Positions 39,991 to 51,142 of a stretch of DNA of 64,000 bases are shown here, piece after piece; the stretch's first letter is position 1; each line of letters begins with the position of its first letter. Both the position numbers and the translations under genes were made by a program. Under the pieces are notes generated by a model. It was not told the origin of the DNA, ran no database searches, and was given only the letters and a program-made list of their open reading frames with translations. This stretch comes from Melieria omissa (Eukaryota; Arthropoda; Insecta; Diptera; Ulidiidae): NCBI GenBank assembly GCA_963971225.1, contig OZ020270.1, positions 78,508,432 through 78,572,431 on the forward strand, given 5' to 3'.

Positions 39991-41400
39991 TTGAGCTGCG
40001 GAAATCCAAGAGTGTCTGACGCAGCGGGTCCCCAGGCTGCGCAGTCTACAAATGCTACTGGGAAGCAGGAGGCGCCCAAGCCTGCATTAAGCAGGCAAAA
40101 GGCGCAAGAGTCCACCGCACAGGATGGTCCCTCACTTTCGGGGGTGGTGCCTCAGCTCCGGGGCCTTCGACTCAACGCTGCTATAGAGGGGGAATCTATG
40201 ATTCTCTCGCAAAGTAGCGGCGCCGGGTCGGTGGACTCTGAGGCGGAGGCGGCACTCCTGGAGGGGGGAGACGGACCTGCGGCCACTGGTTCCACTCTTG
40301 GAACATTACCGACGGGGGAACGCAAGGCAAGCAGTGCTGCGAAGAAAGCGAGAAATAGCTACCGGCGCTCTCTTGCGTTTCTCCGTAGAATGAGCAAAGA
40401 GCCTGGATCCTTGTCTGATAAGGAGAAGGATCTGGTAAGGAAGAACCAGAACATCGTGGCTAGATTCGAGAAGAACCAGACGGCGATTTCTGGTGCAAAA
40501 TGCACGACCGTTGCAGCAACGCCTGGTGACAGTGCCACGGCTGCACGGCCCACCGAAAGTGCAGTGGAGGCGGAAAAGCCTAGAAACAAGGCCACGTCTT
40601 CTGTCACTGTACTACCGGAGGGAGAAAAGACGGGGACGGCAAAACCTGGAAACAGTGCTGCGGTCGCCCCGTCAAGAAAGACTGGTCAGAGTCCTACCAC
40701 CTCTTCAAGACCCACTTCCACCACGGTGGAAAAGGCCGTGAAAAGGGCAAGATCGGGTGACGATCAGCCGCCAGGGGAGGGGAAAAAGTTGAAGCCGTCA
40801 GCTAGCTTCTCTTCTCCACAAGAGTTGCAGATTGCCGTGGTAGACCGGAGCGATCCTGATGGGAAAATTCGCCCGGAAAACTGGCTTTCTCTAGAGGCGC
40901 GCATTCTGCGAGCGATGCTCGAGGCGGCTGACGGCGAAATTGATTTCGACGGCGCTGGCTGGCAGAAGGGTGCCAAGATCGTCGGTTGTGGCAACAAGGA
41001 GTCCCTCAACTTCTTGGTGCGCACTATCGGCGGTCTTGAGCCCCTCTGGAAGGGGGAAAAACTCGAGGTCATACCTCGTGACCGTCTGCCACTCCGGCCT
41101 ATCGTCACACTGTGTGTCCCCCCTCCAGTTATGGAGGACGCCGACACGGTGAAGCTGATTGGCCGGCAGAATAGTGGCCTGAACACAGGAGACTGGAGAA
41201 TTGTATCCTCCACTACTTGTAAAAATGAGGCGGGCAAGGACATTATGATCGCGGTAGATCAGTCGTCCTTTGCCCATCTCCGGGACTCCCTGGGAGTTGT
41301 TAAGTTCGGTTTGGGTTCCCTCAAAGCTCGCTTCCCTAACAAGGAGCGCGCCACGCAAGGGAAGGCTGAAGGTAGTGCAGATAAACCTGCACCACTCTAA
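39991..41400 (+). pseudogene. LOA copy 2 ORF1 (start deleted)
   Basis: About 469 residues open, matching copy 1 ORF1 from AAGPQAAQSTNATGKQEAPK to the shared end GKAEGSADKPAPL. The region with the ATG and the first ~65 codons of copy 1 is deleted and the 5' leader runs directly into the frame; the first residues here come from leader sequence read without an ATG. The C-terminal conserved domain (LQIAVVDRSDPDGKIRPENW) is intact. Confidence 0.75.
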
Positions 41401-41750
41401 AGCCGCCACCCACGACCTTATGCAGTTCCTTGAGGAGACTGGAGTTGACTTGGCTCTAATTCAGGAACCCTGGATCGTAGGAAACAGGGTTTGTGGGTTA
41501 GATTCAGGTCAATTTAGATTGCTTCATTCACGCGGTGAAGGTAAGATACGAGCCTGCATTGTATACAGAAAGTGCATTAATTTGTTTCTTTTGTCTCATT
41601 ACAGTACTGGTGACCTGTGCATGGCTGCATGCGAACGACGCGATGGGCGAGACTTGATCCTGTCGTCCGCATACATGCCATTCGAAGGGGAGGAACCACC
41701 GCCGAAGGAATTCCGGGACCTTGCTGCGCGGGTGAGTCAATTTTTGAATT
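41345..41750 (+). pseudogene. LOA copy 2 ORF2, endonuclease N-terminus
   Basis: KVVQINLHHSKAATHDLMQF, ALIQEPWIVGNRVCGLD and LILSSAYMPFEGEEPPPKEF are open here, without the stop of copy 1. After FRDLAAR a deletion of about 80 bp joins to VSQFLN, and the frame then enters the BEL relic. Confidence 0.75.
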
Positions 41751-41771
41751 CGCCAGCCATTTTGCTAAACG

Positions 41772-44700
41772 ATGCCTCGTTACAATTTGAGAAGCGCAGC
41801 CGCAGCCCCATCCGTGCCCTCAGGAGATTCACCGAATCCCACTGAAAACCTGGAGCAAGCCAGCGAGGACGAGCTAGACCGTACTCTAGTCGTGCAAGAC
41901 TTAGAGGAGCAGATAAGAGACTTGCAAGCTTCTCTTGCAGCTTCGGAAAGGGAGAGGTTGTCCTTAAAGGAAACACTTGCACTGACATCAGCAGCTCCCT
42001 CCGCCAACGTTACAGTGGCCGCCGTCACGCGTGTCGACACTGGTCACACAAACAACATGCCACACACTACCTCGATATTTGCCAACGCAACTCCTGCCGC
42101 TGCATACCCAACCTACCCCTTAGGAGTCTTGCCAACGACGCCGCCGTTTCAATGTTTGCCAACGCAGCATCTGCCGCTGCATATTCAGTCTTCAACCTAC
42201 CAAGGAGCTTTGCCAACGTCACAAATGCCGACGTAACTCCAACTTGTACTGCCACGTACTCTTCATTCATCGCTAATGCCACAACTGCCAACCAACGTTC
42301 TGCTAGCGTTATACCCGCCGTCTCTTCAGTTCCCATCAACCGCACCTTCGAACCTTTTGCATCGTTCTACACGCCCAATGTGAACACAACGAATTTGAAT
42401 TTAGCCGCACACGCCTATGCAAACGGCTCGCCTATGAACGTCCCACAATCTTCGCCGGCGCAAAACCAGCGGCCTCAACTATGGACTCCATCGTGCAATC
42501 AGCCTTGCGTACGAAAGATACACGACCTTTCAGAATTCTTTGGAGCCCCAGAGGAATGGCCGATGTTCGCCGTCGCCTACAAAGAGACTGGTGGTCGTCT
42601 CTTTGTAGGCGACGGCCATACAGCAATACAGCAACTTTGAAAATTTGCTTCGCTTGCAGATAGCGCTTAAAAGAAATTCCCGTATAAAAGTGGAATGCCT
42701 ACTGATACATCCATCCAGCGTAGACGCCGCTATGTCGACACTGGAGTTCCACTTTGGAAGGCCTGAACTTTTGATTCGAAGCCAGTTAGCAAAAGCACGA
42801 GCCTTTCCAACTATCGCCGGGGGAAAAATCAGCGAAGTAATCAACTTCAGTTCGATGGTGTCAAATCTCGTCGCTTTTCTCGAAAACGCAGGTGCCATGC
42901 CTCATCTGTCTAACCCCACCTTGCTCGATGAACTGGTAAGTAAGTTACCATTTAATAAACGAGAGGAATGGGCACGTCACAAATTCACCTTAAATAATCA
43001 ATATCCAACGATTCGCGAATTCGCCGTCTGGTTGCAACAAATGTCAATGTATGTTGCTATGGCAACAGAAGTCAACCAGGCAAAACCAAATTTCAATAAC
43101 GAGTCAATTCAGAAAGCAAGCAAACCTACGAGACCAGTGTTGACCGTAGCGGAGGAAAAATTGAAATGTAGTTTTTGTAGTGAAAATCATAAATTGTATC
43201 AATGCCCCAAATTCAAAAAAGCCGATTACGATAAACGCTGGGAAGTTGTGAAGGGCAATCGATTATGTTTTTGTTGCCTCGCAACCGGTCATAACGTACA
43301 TAATTGTCCCCGACGCCGTGAATGCGGTACGGCGAATTGCAAAAAATATCACAATACACTACTACACAACGGTGTATCACATAACTCTACGTCCGACGAA
43401 GTCGCCGTAGCTACGGTCAATGCCTCTCAAACTTCCGACAGTCAATTGATGGAAGAAACAGAGGAAACCGGAACTTTATTAAAATGTTTGCCAGTAAAAC
43501 TGCACGGGTCAGAGGGTAGTGTGAATACAATTGCATTTATTGATGATGGCGCCAAGGTGACTCTGATAGAGGTGACTCGGGTCGAACGAAAATCATCCTG
43601 ATAACGCAACAGTTTGCCATGTTCATATCGGCAGCAGTGTGTTGAACGATCTACAAAAGGAAGTCTCTGATTACTTTGCCCTCGAAGGTTTTGAGCCAAA
43701 ACAGCTGCCAGCTGTAAGATCCGCCGCCGATGTGAGAGCCGAACACATTCTGAAAGATACAACGAGGCTAGTAGGGGACAAGTATGAAACCGGCCTTTTA
43801 TGGCAAGACAATAAGGTGTGCTTGCCCGAAAGTTATGGCATGGCCTTAAAACGGTTTGAATATGTCGAAAAGAAGATGCGACATGACGTCGGCTTTGCGG
43901 AGTGGTACAATGATAAAATCAATGAGTATATAGAAAAGAGCTATGCTAGGGAGTTAACTACGGCTGAAGCCGAAGTGTCAGATGAACGTACTTGGTATTT
44001 ACCACATTTTGCGGTATACCAAGTAAACAAAGCTAATAAGCTAAGCCTTGTCTTCGACGCCGCAGCAAAAAGCGGTGGTATGTCTTTAAACACGGCACTA
44101 ATGAAAGGACCAGACGACTACCAACCCAAGCCACTGCAAGCAATCTTATTCAAATTTCAGGAAGGTCGAATTGCTGTTTGCGGTGACATTCGATAAATGT
44201 TTTACCGTGTCAATATACGCGAAGCAGACCAAAAGGCTCAACGCTTTCTATGGCGAGAAGGTAACAACTCCAAGCCACCTGACATATACGCTATGCAAGC
44301 CATGATTTTCGGTTCGATCTGCTCGCCATGCTCGGCGCAGTACGTAAAAAATCTAAATGCGAACAATTTCCGAGACGAATGTCCTTGAGCAGTGATGCTA
44401 TTGTCAACCGCCACTATGTTGATGAAGATAGTTTCCCCACGCTTGAGGAAAGCATAATGGTAACCAAGAAAGTAACTGAAATTCATAGAAGAGCGAATTT
44501 CGAGCTTCGAGGTTTCATTTCGAACTCAAATCAATTATTGCAATCCATACACGAGACGTCAGAGCCAGTTGAACGTAGTTCTAAAAACATGTGCAGCAAC
44601 GAATCTGCAAGTAATAAAGTACTTGGCATGCACTGGGATGCCACAGCTGATACTTTCTTTTTCAATTTGACGTTTGCAAGAGTACCAAATGCAGTTTTAG

Positions 44701-46789
44701 ATGGCAGTCGCTGACGAAAGCAGAACTGCTAGGGTTAACAATGTCAATCTTTGACCGATTCGGATTTCTGGCCAATGTGACACTAGTACCAAAATTCTGT
44801 TGCAAAGATTGTGGCAACTAAACGTTGGCTGGCATGAAACAATACCAGGAGAAATCTATGAGAAATGGTATGAGTGGTATAAAGAACTGGACAATCTGAG
44901 AAAGTTTAGGATACCGAGATGCTATCACATCAACTTTACAGAATCGCTTACTGATATCGAGTTACACGTATTCGTCGATGCGAGTGAACTCGCATTTGCT
45001 GCTGTGGCATATTGGCGTATACGCTGTGGAGACGAAATTAACGTCGCCTTTGTTGCAGGAAAATCTCGCTGCAGTCCTTTGAAACCATTGTCGCTTCCGC
45101 GACTAGAATTGCAGTCTGCTATTTTAGGAACTCGTATGAAGGACGCAATCCTGATTAATCACACTGTTAAGCCAAACGGAATTGTATTTTGGTCTGATTC
45201 TAAAACAGTGATTCAATGGATCAGATCTGACGCTCGACGATACAAGCAATTTGTATGCAACTGGGTATCCGAAATTCTTCATTCCTCTGAGGTCTCACAG
45301 TGGAGGTGGGTACCAGGGTCACTGAACCCAGCTGATGACGCAACAAGGCCGCAAAAAAGGAATTTTTCTCTATAAACTCGCAGTGGATTAATGGACCTTC
45401 GTTTCTGAAAGCCAACAAAGAAAATTGGCCTTCATTACCAAAAGACATTATTGTCAGCGCAAATGACGAAGAAAAACGAGCAAAACAAATGTATGCACTT
45501 TTAATTGATGACGAAGTTGTACCATTCAAAAGGTTTTCGAACTATTACAAGTTCCTCAGAGTCATGACTTGGATCAGGTTTGCAATTTTAAAACTTAAGG
45601 TTTATACGAAAGCAAACAGCAAAGCTTCAGAGATTAATTTCGCAATCACGGCACAACAAATTAAAAAAACTGAAATTATGCTTGTATTGCTAGTACAAAA
45701 AATAGCATTTACGGAAGACATTCAAACATTAAGAAAAGAACTGTCGCTTTCCAGACGTAGTTCGCGTTTCTTGTTTGAGGCCTTTTCTTGATGAATACGG
45801 AGTATTACGTCTCGGTGGTCGCATTGACAATGCCAAGTGTCTGTCACTAGATACTAGAAGACCAATTATTATGCCAAAAGCCCACTCGATGTCTTGGCTT
45901 ATAGCTAGACATTACCATGAGATGTTTCACCATCAAAACCAAGAAGCCATCATATGTGCGATCCGAAGTAAATTTTGGATTCCGAACGTTTGTAATCTCT
46001 TGCAGGCAGTGAAGCGCAAATGTCAACAATGCAAGAACTTATTAGCATTTCCGACCACACCACTGATGGGACAGGTTCCAATTGATCGTCTCACGCCTTA
46101 CATTAGACCATTTTCATATACAGGCCTCGATTACTTTGGACCTGCCATGGTTGCCATTGGATGACGACGAGAAAAGAGATGGGTAGCTTTATTTACCTGT
46201 CTAACAATAAGAGCGATACACCTGGAGTTGGTGCGAGATTTGTCAGCTGACGCAGTAATTTTGTGTTTGAGAAATTTTATAAATCGCAGAGGTGTTCCTG
46301 TATGCATTCGAATCGACAGGGGTACGAATTTTCATCGAGGCGGAAAATGTAATAAATTCGCGACCGCTTACACACTTGCCAATCGACAGCATTGACGCCG
46401 ATCCAATAACGCCTAACCATTTCATTTTGGGTTGCCCTAACTACATACAAACTTCCACTTCTTCTGATACAGATGGTTTGAGGAAACAGTGGCATATTTT
46501 GAAGCAGTTGAAGCAGACGTTTTGGCGCAGGTGGATATTTGAATATCTACCAACCTTAACTCGCCGCACTAAGTAGCACCAGCCAGCAAAGCCAATTCAA
46601 ATTGGGGACGTGGTTCTCATATGCGATGACAACGGAAACCGAGGCGACTGGAGACGCGGAATTGTACTAAAGGTGTTTTCTGCTCGAGATGGCCAAGTAC
46701 GATCAGCACTCATCAAAACGACTATAGGCAATTTGCACCGACCGGCTTCAAAGAAAGCTGTACTGGATGTTCGATGTGGTGAATCTTAG
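41772..46789 (+). pseudogene. gag-pol: Decayed BEL Gag-Pol
   Basis: Pieces in order: N-terminal coiled coil (41772-42236, LEEQIRDLQASLAASERERL); Gag domain (42645-43100, ECLLIHPSSVDAAMSTLEFH); zinc knuckles CSFCSENHKLYQC and CFCCLATGHNVHNC (43160-43320); protease remnant IAFIDDGAKVTLIE (43530); RT from 43639 (WYLPHFAVYQVNKANKL), with the catalytic YVDD region damaged (NRHYVDEDSF); RNase H (44960, LHVFVDASELAFAAVAYWR); integrase (45850-46340, HHQNQEAIICAIRSKFWIPN, GLDYFGPAMVAIG) with the second-Asp block joined abruptly to EAENVINSRPL; DUF5641-like end to 46789. At least nine frame breaks. Confidence 0.85.
42569..42616. repeat. Perfect 20-bp hairpin inside BEL relic gag
   Basis: GCCGTCGCCTACAAAGAGAC (42569-42588), 8-bp loop, then its exact reverse complement (42597-42616). 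The first arm encodes the conserved FAVAYKET gag segment; the second replaces the residues expected next. Confidence 0.9.
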
Positions 46790-46824
46790 ATCGCAAATGC
46801 TCCTTCGATTCACGGGAGGTGGGA

Positions 46825-47027
46825 TGTTATTAATAGTATACTAGTAATATACTGCACTGATGTGAAAATACACTATACAGAAAATAGCTTAAAAAAGTAG
46901 CTTTGTACTTAATGTCCGATAAGTCGTTTCGTTTTAAAATACATTTTTTTCTGAATTCACATCAGCGAAACAAATGAATAAATATAAAAATGTTGTTGGT
47001 GGCGGCGGCTTCAGCGATTGAAACCGA
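46825..47027 (+). repeat. 3' LTR of decayed BEL
   Basis: Starts TGTTATTAATAGTATAC directly after the polypurine tract. The end near AATATTTCACA is uncertain by several bases because the 5' LTR is absent for comparison. Confidence 0.6.
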
Positions 47028-47400
47028 GAATATTTCACAATAGGGTTAGGGAGGAGGTCATAGATATTACCTTGGTTACCGACTCCAATACTATCTCCGT
47101 GGTCGACTGGTAGGTACTGACGGAATGTTCGTTCTCGGACCACAACCGTATAGTCTTTTCAGTAGTCATTTAAGTTAGATGTCCACAAACCTATAGAAAT
47201 CCGATAAAGACTAACTGGCCTAAATTCAGTGTACTAGTTTCCCAGAAACTGGCATCGCGTAAAGCGAGCGCTACATTCGAGAGAAACAACATTGACAGGT
47301 CAGTTGGTCTTCTAATGAAAGTGCTTAACAAGTCTTTTAATGAATCTTGTTCTAAAAGTCGAGCTCCACGGAAAACCAACGCGGTGTGGTGGACCCCAGA
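47028..47400 (+). pseudogene. LOA copy 2 ORF2, endonuclease C-terminus
   Basis: Resumes with REEVIDITLVTDSNTISVVDW, an in-frame TAG, then LTECSFSDHNRIVFS, and continues to SCSKSRAPRKTNAVWWTPEL. The WWTPEL frame is one base out of phase with the RT frame that follows, as in copy 1. Confidence 0.72.
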
Positions 47401-49047
47401 GCTAAGAAACTTAGAACAAATACTAGATGTCTCTTCAATAAGGCTAAACTTAGCCGAACTGAAGAAGACTGGGGAGCCTACAAGGCTAGCTGTAATAAGT
47501 TTAAGAAGACTATTAGGGCGGCCAAGCGGGATAATTGGAGGAAGTACTGCGAATCCCTCGACAATGTCAACGAGGACGCCAGACTTCGCAAGGTGCTAGC
47601 CGGGGCATCACATACCCCTAGAAGCATTAGGGAACCTGACGGCTCATGGACAGAATCGAGGGAGGAGCTTTTAGAGACTCTCGTCAACACCCACTTTCCT
47701 GGTTGCACGAGTGTTGTTGAGACGACCACGCCTCATAGACAGCACTCGTCACGACCGGATGTTTTAGTTCAGGGGATTATCGATGAGGTCAAAGTGGCAT
47801 GGGCGATAGACACCTTCAACCCGTACAAATCTCCGGGTCCCGATGGTGTCATTTCGGCTATGCTGCAATGGTCTAAGAAGGCAGTGGTCAAAGTCTTGGT
47901 GCGAATCTTTCGGGAATCTCTCCAGCAGGGCTATGTACCACGCGCCTTTAAAGATGTTAAGGTGGTGTTCATCCCCAAGGCGGGGAAGTCAAACCACATC
48001 ACTGCAAAAGACTACGGACCGATCAGCCTGTCATCGTTCTCTCTTAAGACTTTGGAGAGGCTGGTTGATGTCTATGTCAGGGGAGTGGCACAGTCCAGGG
48101 GACTCTGCAGGACGCAACATGCGTATTGCAAGGGAAAATCTGTAGACAGCGCCTTGCATGAGGTGGTTCAGACGATCGAAAAATCGCTGAGCGTCAAGGA
48201 GTATACGTTAGCCGCTTTCCTCGATATTGAGGGGGCCTTTAATAACGCCACTCTAGAGGCAATAACTAGTGCACTTAGAAAATTCGAAGTGGACGAGAAA
48301 GTGGTGAGGTGGACCAGCGACATGCTTAGTAGGAGAAGTGTTCACTCCAGCCTAGGCTCGTGCTCGGTGAGGAGGTTAACCACAAGGGGCACACCTCAGG
48401 GGGGCGTCCTTTCGCCTCTGCTGTGGCTGCTTGTGATAAACAACATCCTCGAGATCTTCGAATCCAGGAGGCTACGAGTAGTAGCATATGCGGACGACGT
48501 CACTATCCTGATCCCTGGAAAACTTCTGTCCACCATCAGTGATCTCATGGAGTCTGCTTTAGGAAAACTCTCTAGGTGGGCAGAGCAGAACGGTCTAGGA
48601 GTTAACCCCTCAAAGACGGTTATGGTACTGTTCACCCGGATATACAAAATACCGAAGTTTAGGCTGCCGAAACTCAGCGGCATCACTATCACCCTCTCAC
48701 CAAAGGTGAAATACCTTGGCACCACATCCGACTCCAAGCTTTCTTGGAGACGCAACGTGGAAGAGCGAATGAAGACGAGCTTGAATGCCTTCTACGTTTG
48801 TCAGAAGGCCTTCGGGAAAAAGTGGGGATTGCGGCCGAGCATTGTCCATTGGATGTATACAGCGATCATTCGGCCGATCTTATGCTACGGAGCCATTGTC
48901 TGGTGGCCGACCACGGACACCAGGTCCTTGACGACGCAACTGATGAAGGTGCAGAGACTGGCGGCTATGGGAATAGCAGGAACCGTCAAAAGCACCCCCC
49001 AGGCAGGCCTAGATATGATTCTACATCTCCACCCAATACAGCAGTGA
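47386..49047 (+). pseudogene. LOA copy 2 ORF2, RT region
   Basis: 553 residues open, covering the whole RT: LRTNTRCLFNKAKLSRTEED, YKSPGPDGVISAMLQW, VKVVFIPKAGKSNHITAKDY, LAAFLDIEGAFNNATLEA, TRGTPQGGVLSPLLWLLVI, VVAYADDVTILIPGK. It lacks the frameshift seen in copy 1 at 21890. It ends at a nonsense codon after LHLHPIQQ, where copy 1 continues FIKCCAAKGALRLREANLW. Confidence 0.82.
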
Positions 49048-49219
49048 TTTAAGTGCTGTGCCGCAAAAGGCGCTCTCAGACTGAGAGAGGCCAACCTGTG
49101 GAAATAGTACGCTTATGGACACTCTGGGATTTTAAGGTCGTTTGCGAGGCCAGGTACAGAATAGCTACTAGATTCCTGCACGGACTATCTGATTCTACAC
49201 CTGAATTTTGATTCGCGCG

Positions 49220-49789
49220 AGTTACCTCACCCGCACCACACACCGCACAAAGTACCGCACCCGCACCACACACCACACAAAGTATGACATCACCCACGCT
49301 ACACGCACCACCCAAACCACGGAGGGCAAATTGCTGACCACGACAGCCAGTCGACAACGATCAGCAGCAACAAAGTAGTGCACAGTCGACAACGATCAGC
49401 AGCAACAAAGTAGTGCACTGCCGACAACAACAATCAGCAGCGACAAAGTAGTGCACTGCCGACACAGCAGCGAGCCGCGATAGTGTAAACAAATAGCAGA
49501 ATCGCTGACATTCCACAGCAGCGTAGACGAATAGGGAAACCATCGACGTCCAACAACAACAAATAGCGATCAACAGAAATCGATACCGGCAAAACAAACG
49601 CACTGGACAGCAATTCGATACCAGCAACACAAGACGCACTAGGCAGCAAATTCTGCGGAAGCCGAACCGATCAGCAAATTCAACGGAAGCTGAAACTATC
49701 AACAAACCTACAAAGTAGGGCATGTTTACTTAAACTTTGGGATTTAATTAGTATATAAGAGCCAGAAAATTGTACAATAAAGCAGTTTG
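49220..49789 (+). repeat. Errantivirus-like left LTR (3' end lost)
   Basis: Starts at AGTTACC next to CGCG. It contains imperfect tandem motifs (ACCGCACCCGCACCACACA; CGACAACGATCAGCAGCAAC repeated) and a promoter-like TATATAAGAG near 49752, then AATAAA near 49779. It breaks off after AGCAGTT and joins the arm of the foldback element. Confidence 0.6.
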
Positions 49790-51142
49790 AAAAGTATGAA
49801 AAGTGATGAAAATGGCTATGGTACATTTTTGCTATTATTTCGATACGAATGTATATTCCGCCAAATAATTTGGCTGTGTTGTATTGCTTAATGTGTCGGC
49901 TTTCATTATACACCAAATGGTTAACTGATTTACAAAAAATGTGTATGTTTTTTACCATCAAAGAAAACCCATTAAAATTCCATATTTTCCGACTTTGAGG
50001 TCCAATTACAGCGGCATTTTAAAACTTATAAAAATAAATTGCATCGGAAAAGAAGCCGTGTGGTGTTGTTAATGTGATAATGTGAAAATCATGTCAATCA
50101 ATTTTTTGGTTTAGAAATTACGATCAAAAATATGGAAAAAGTAGAGGAAAAACTGAAAAAATGACACGTTACCTATATCTCACTAACTAGAGCTGCTAGA
50201 AAAAATCTGAGGGTGGATTCGAAATCAGCGCACCCAAATTAGTAAGAAATAGTAGAAAAACTCCATGCAACAGAAAAAAAGTGTTTTTTGTTGTCCTGTG
50301 TTACAAATTGTCCCGATTCGAAATATAAAAATATGAATAACTTTTGAGAAGAAGCAGGTCGGATTTCAATTCGAACGGATTTTGCACCTATAATCATCAA
50401 CAAATACAACCCCGATTACAGTTTTCGTCGACATTTTTGTGCAACCTATCGATGCTTCCTGCCTACCGTGTATAGGAAGCAGAAGTGCAGAATGTGCGAC
50501 TGGATAATGAATTTAACCCACATGGAGCTAAATTCGGCATCCGTCGTGTAAAGTTGCTGCTGGCACTGGTATGCAACATTACTGCATTAAAGGGCAAGAC
50601 CCCTGTGGGGAGAGAATAATGGCAATAAGTGGTACCCCGGGATGTGAAAATCCAGTGGATCCGCCCGCATCCTCACACACCTGGGTCTCGCCTAGTGCCA
50701 TTACGTCGGGTTTATGGAGGTTAACGTACGCGTAAACTACGAAAAAGTTCGCCCTAAGCCCGCGCACGTTACAAAAGGCTATGCGGAATTTGTCCATCAC
50801 CATAGTCTGGATGGGCTAAAGATCAAGGAAAGTAGCTGGGAATGCGATCTGCCGCACTAAGAAATTGATGATGCTCTGTGGTAAGTATTATGCCTTTACC
50901 ACAGAACAGTCAATTTCTCAATGTCGAACAGGACCGCATGTAGCGCCACTGAATACGGACGGAGGAGGGAGACACGGAAAATGAACCACAAACAACACAA
51001 CGCGAGCAGAGGTCATTGCGGCGGACGGCGATATCGAGTAACGGCTTTAGATGTTTTTCTATTGGTTTCGTTTTAAATTTGTATATTTATTTCACGGCAA
51101 TTCACGCAAATTTATTAAGTTGGCACACGCGGGGCTGCAGAC

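Larger units (their letters stand above)
41751..47027 (+). mobile_element. BEL/Pao element, decayed, 5' LTR missing
   Basis: Co-linear with the intact BEL at 9540-15653 but a different family. The gag-pol region (41772-46789) has many stops and frameshifts. A polypurine tract GGGAGGTGGGA abuts a 3' LTR starting TGTTATTAATAG at 46825. No 5' LTR precedes the gag start; LOA sequence (to TTTTTGAATT) runs almost directly into it, so the left end was deleted. On the right, LOA resumes near 47028. Confidence 0.8.

Noticed and set aside
49227..49440. CACACAGCACCC-like short repeats and CAACAACA runs were considered as a CRISPR-like or microsatellite array.
   Set aside because: Spacing is irregular and they lie inside an LTR; CRISPR arrays do not occur in such genomes.
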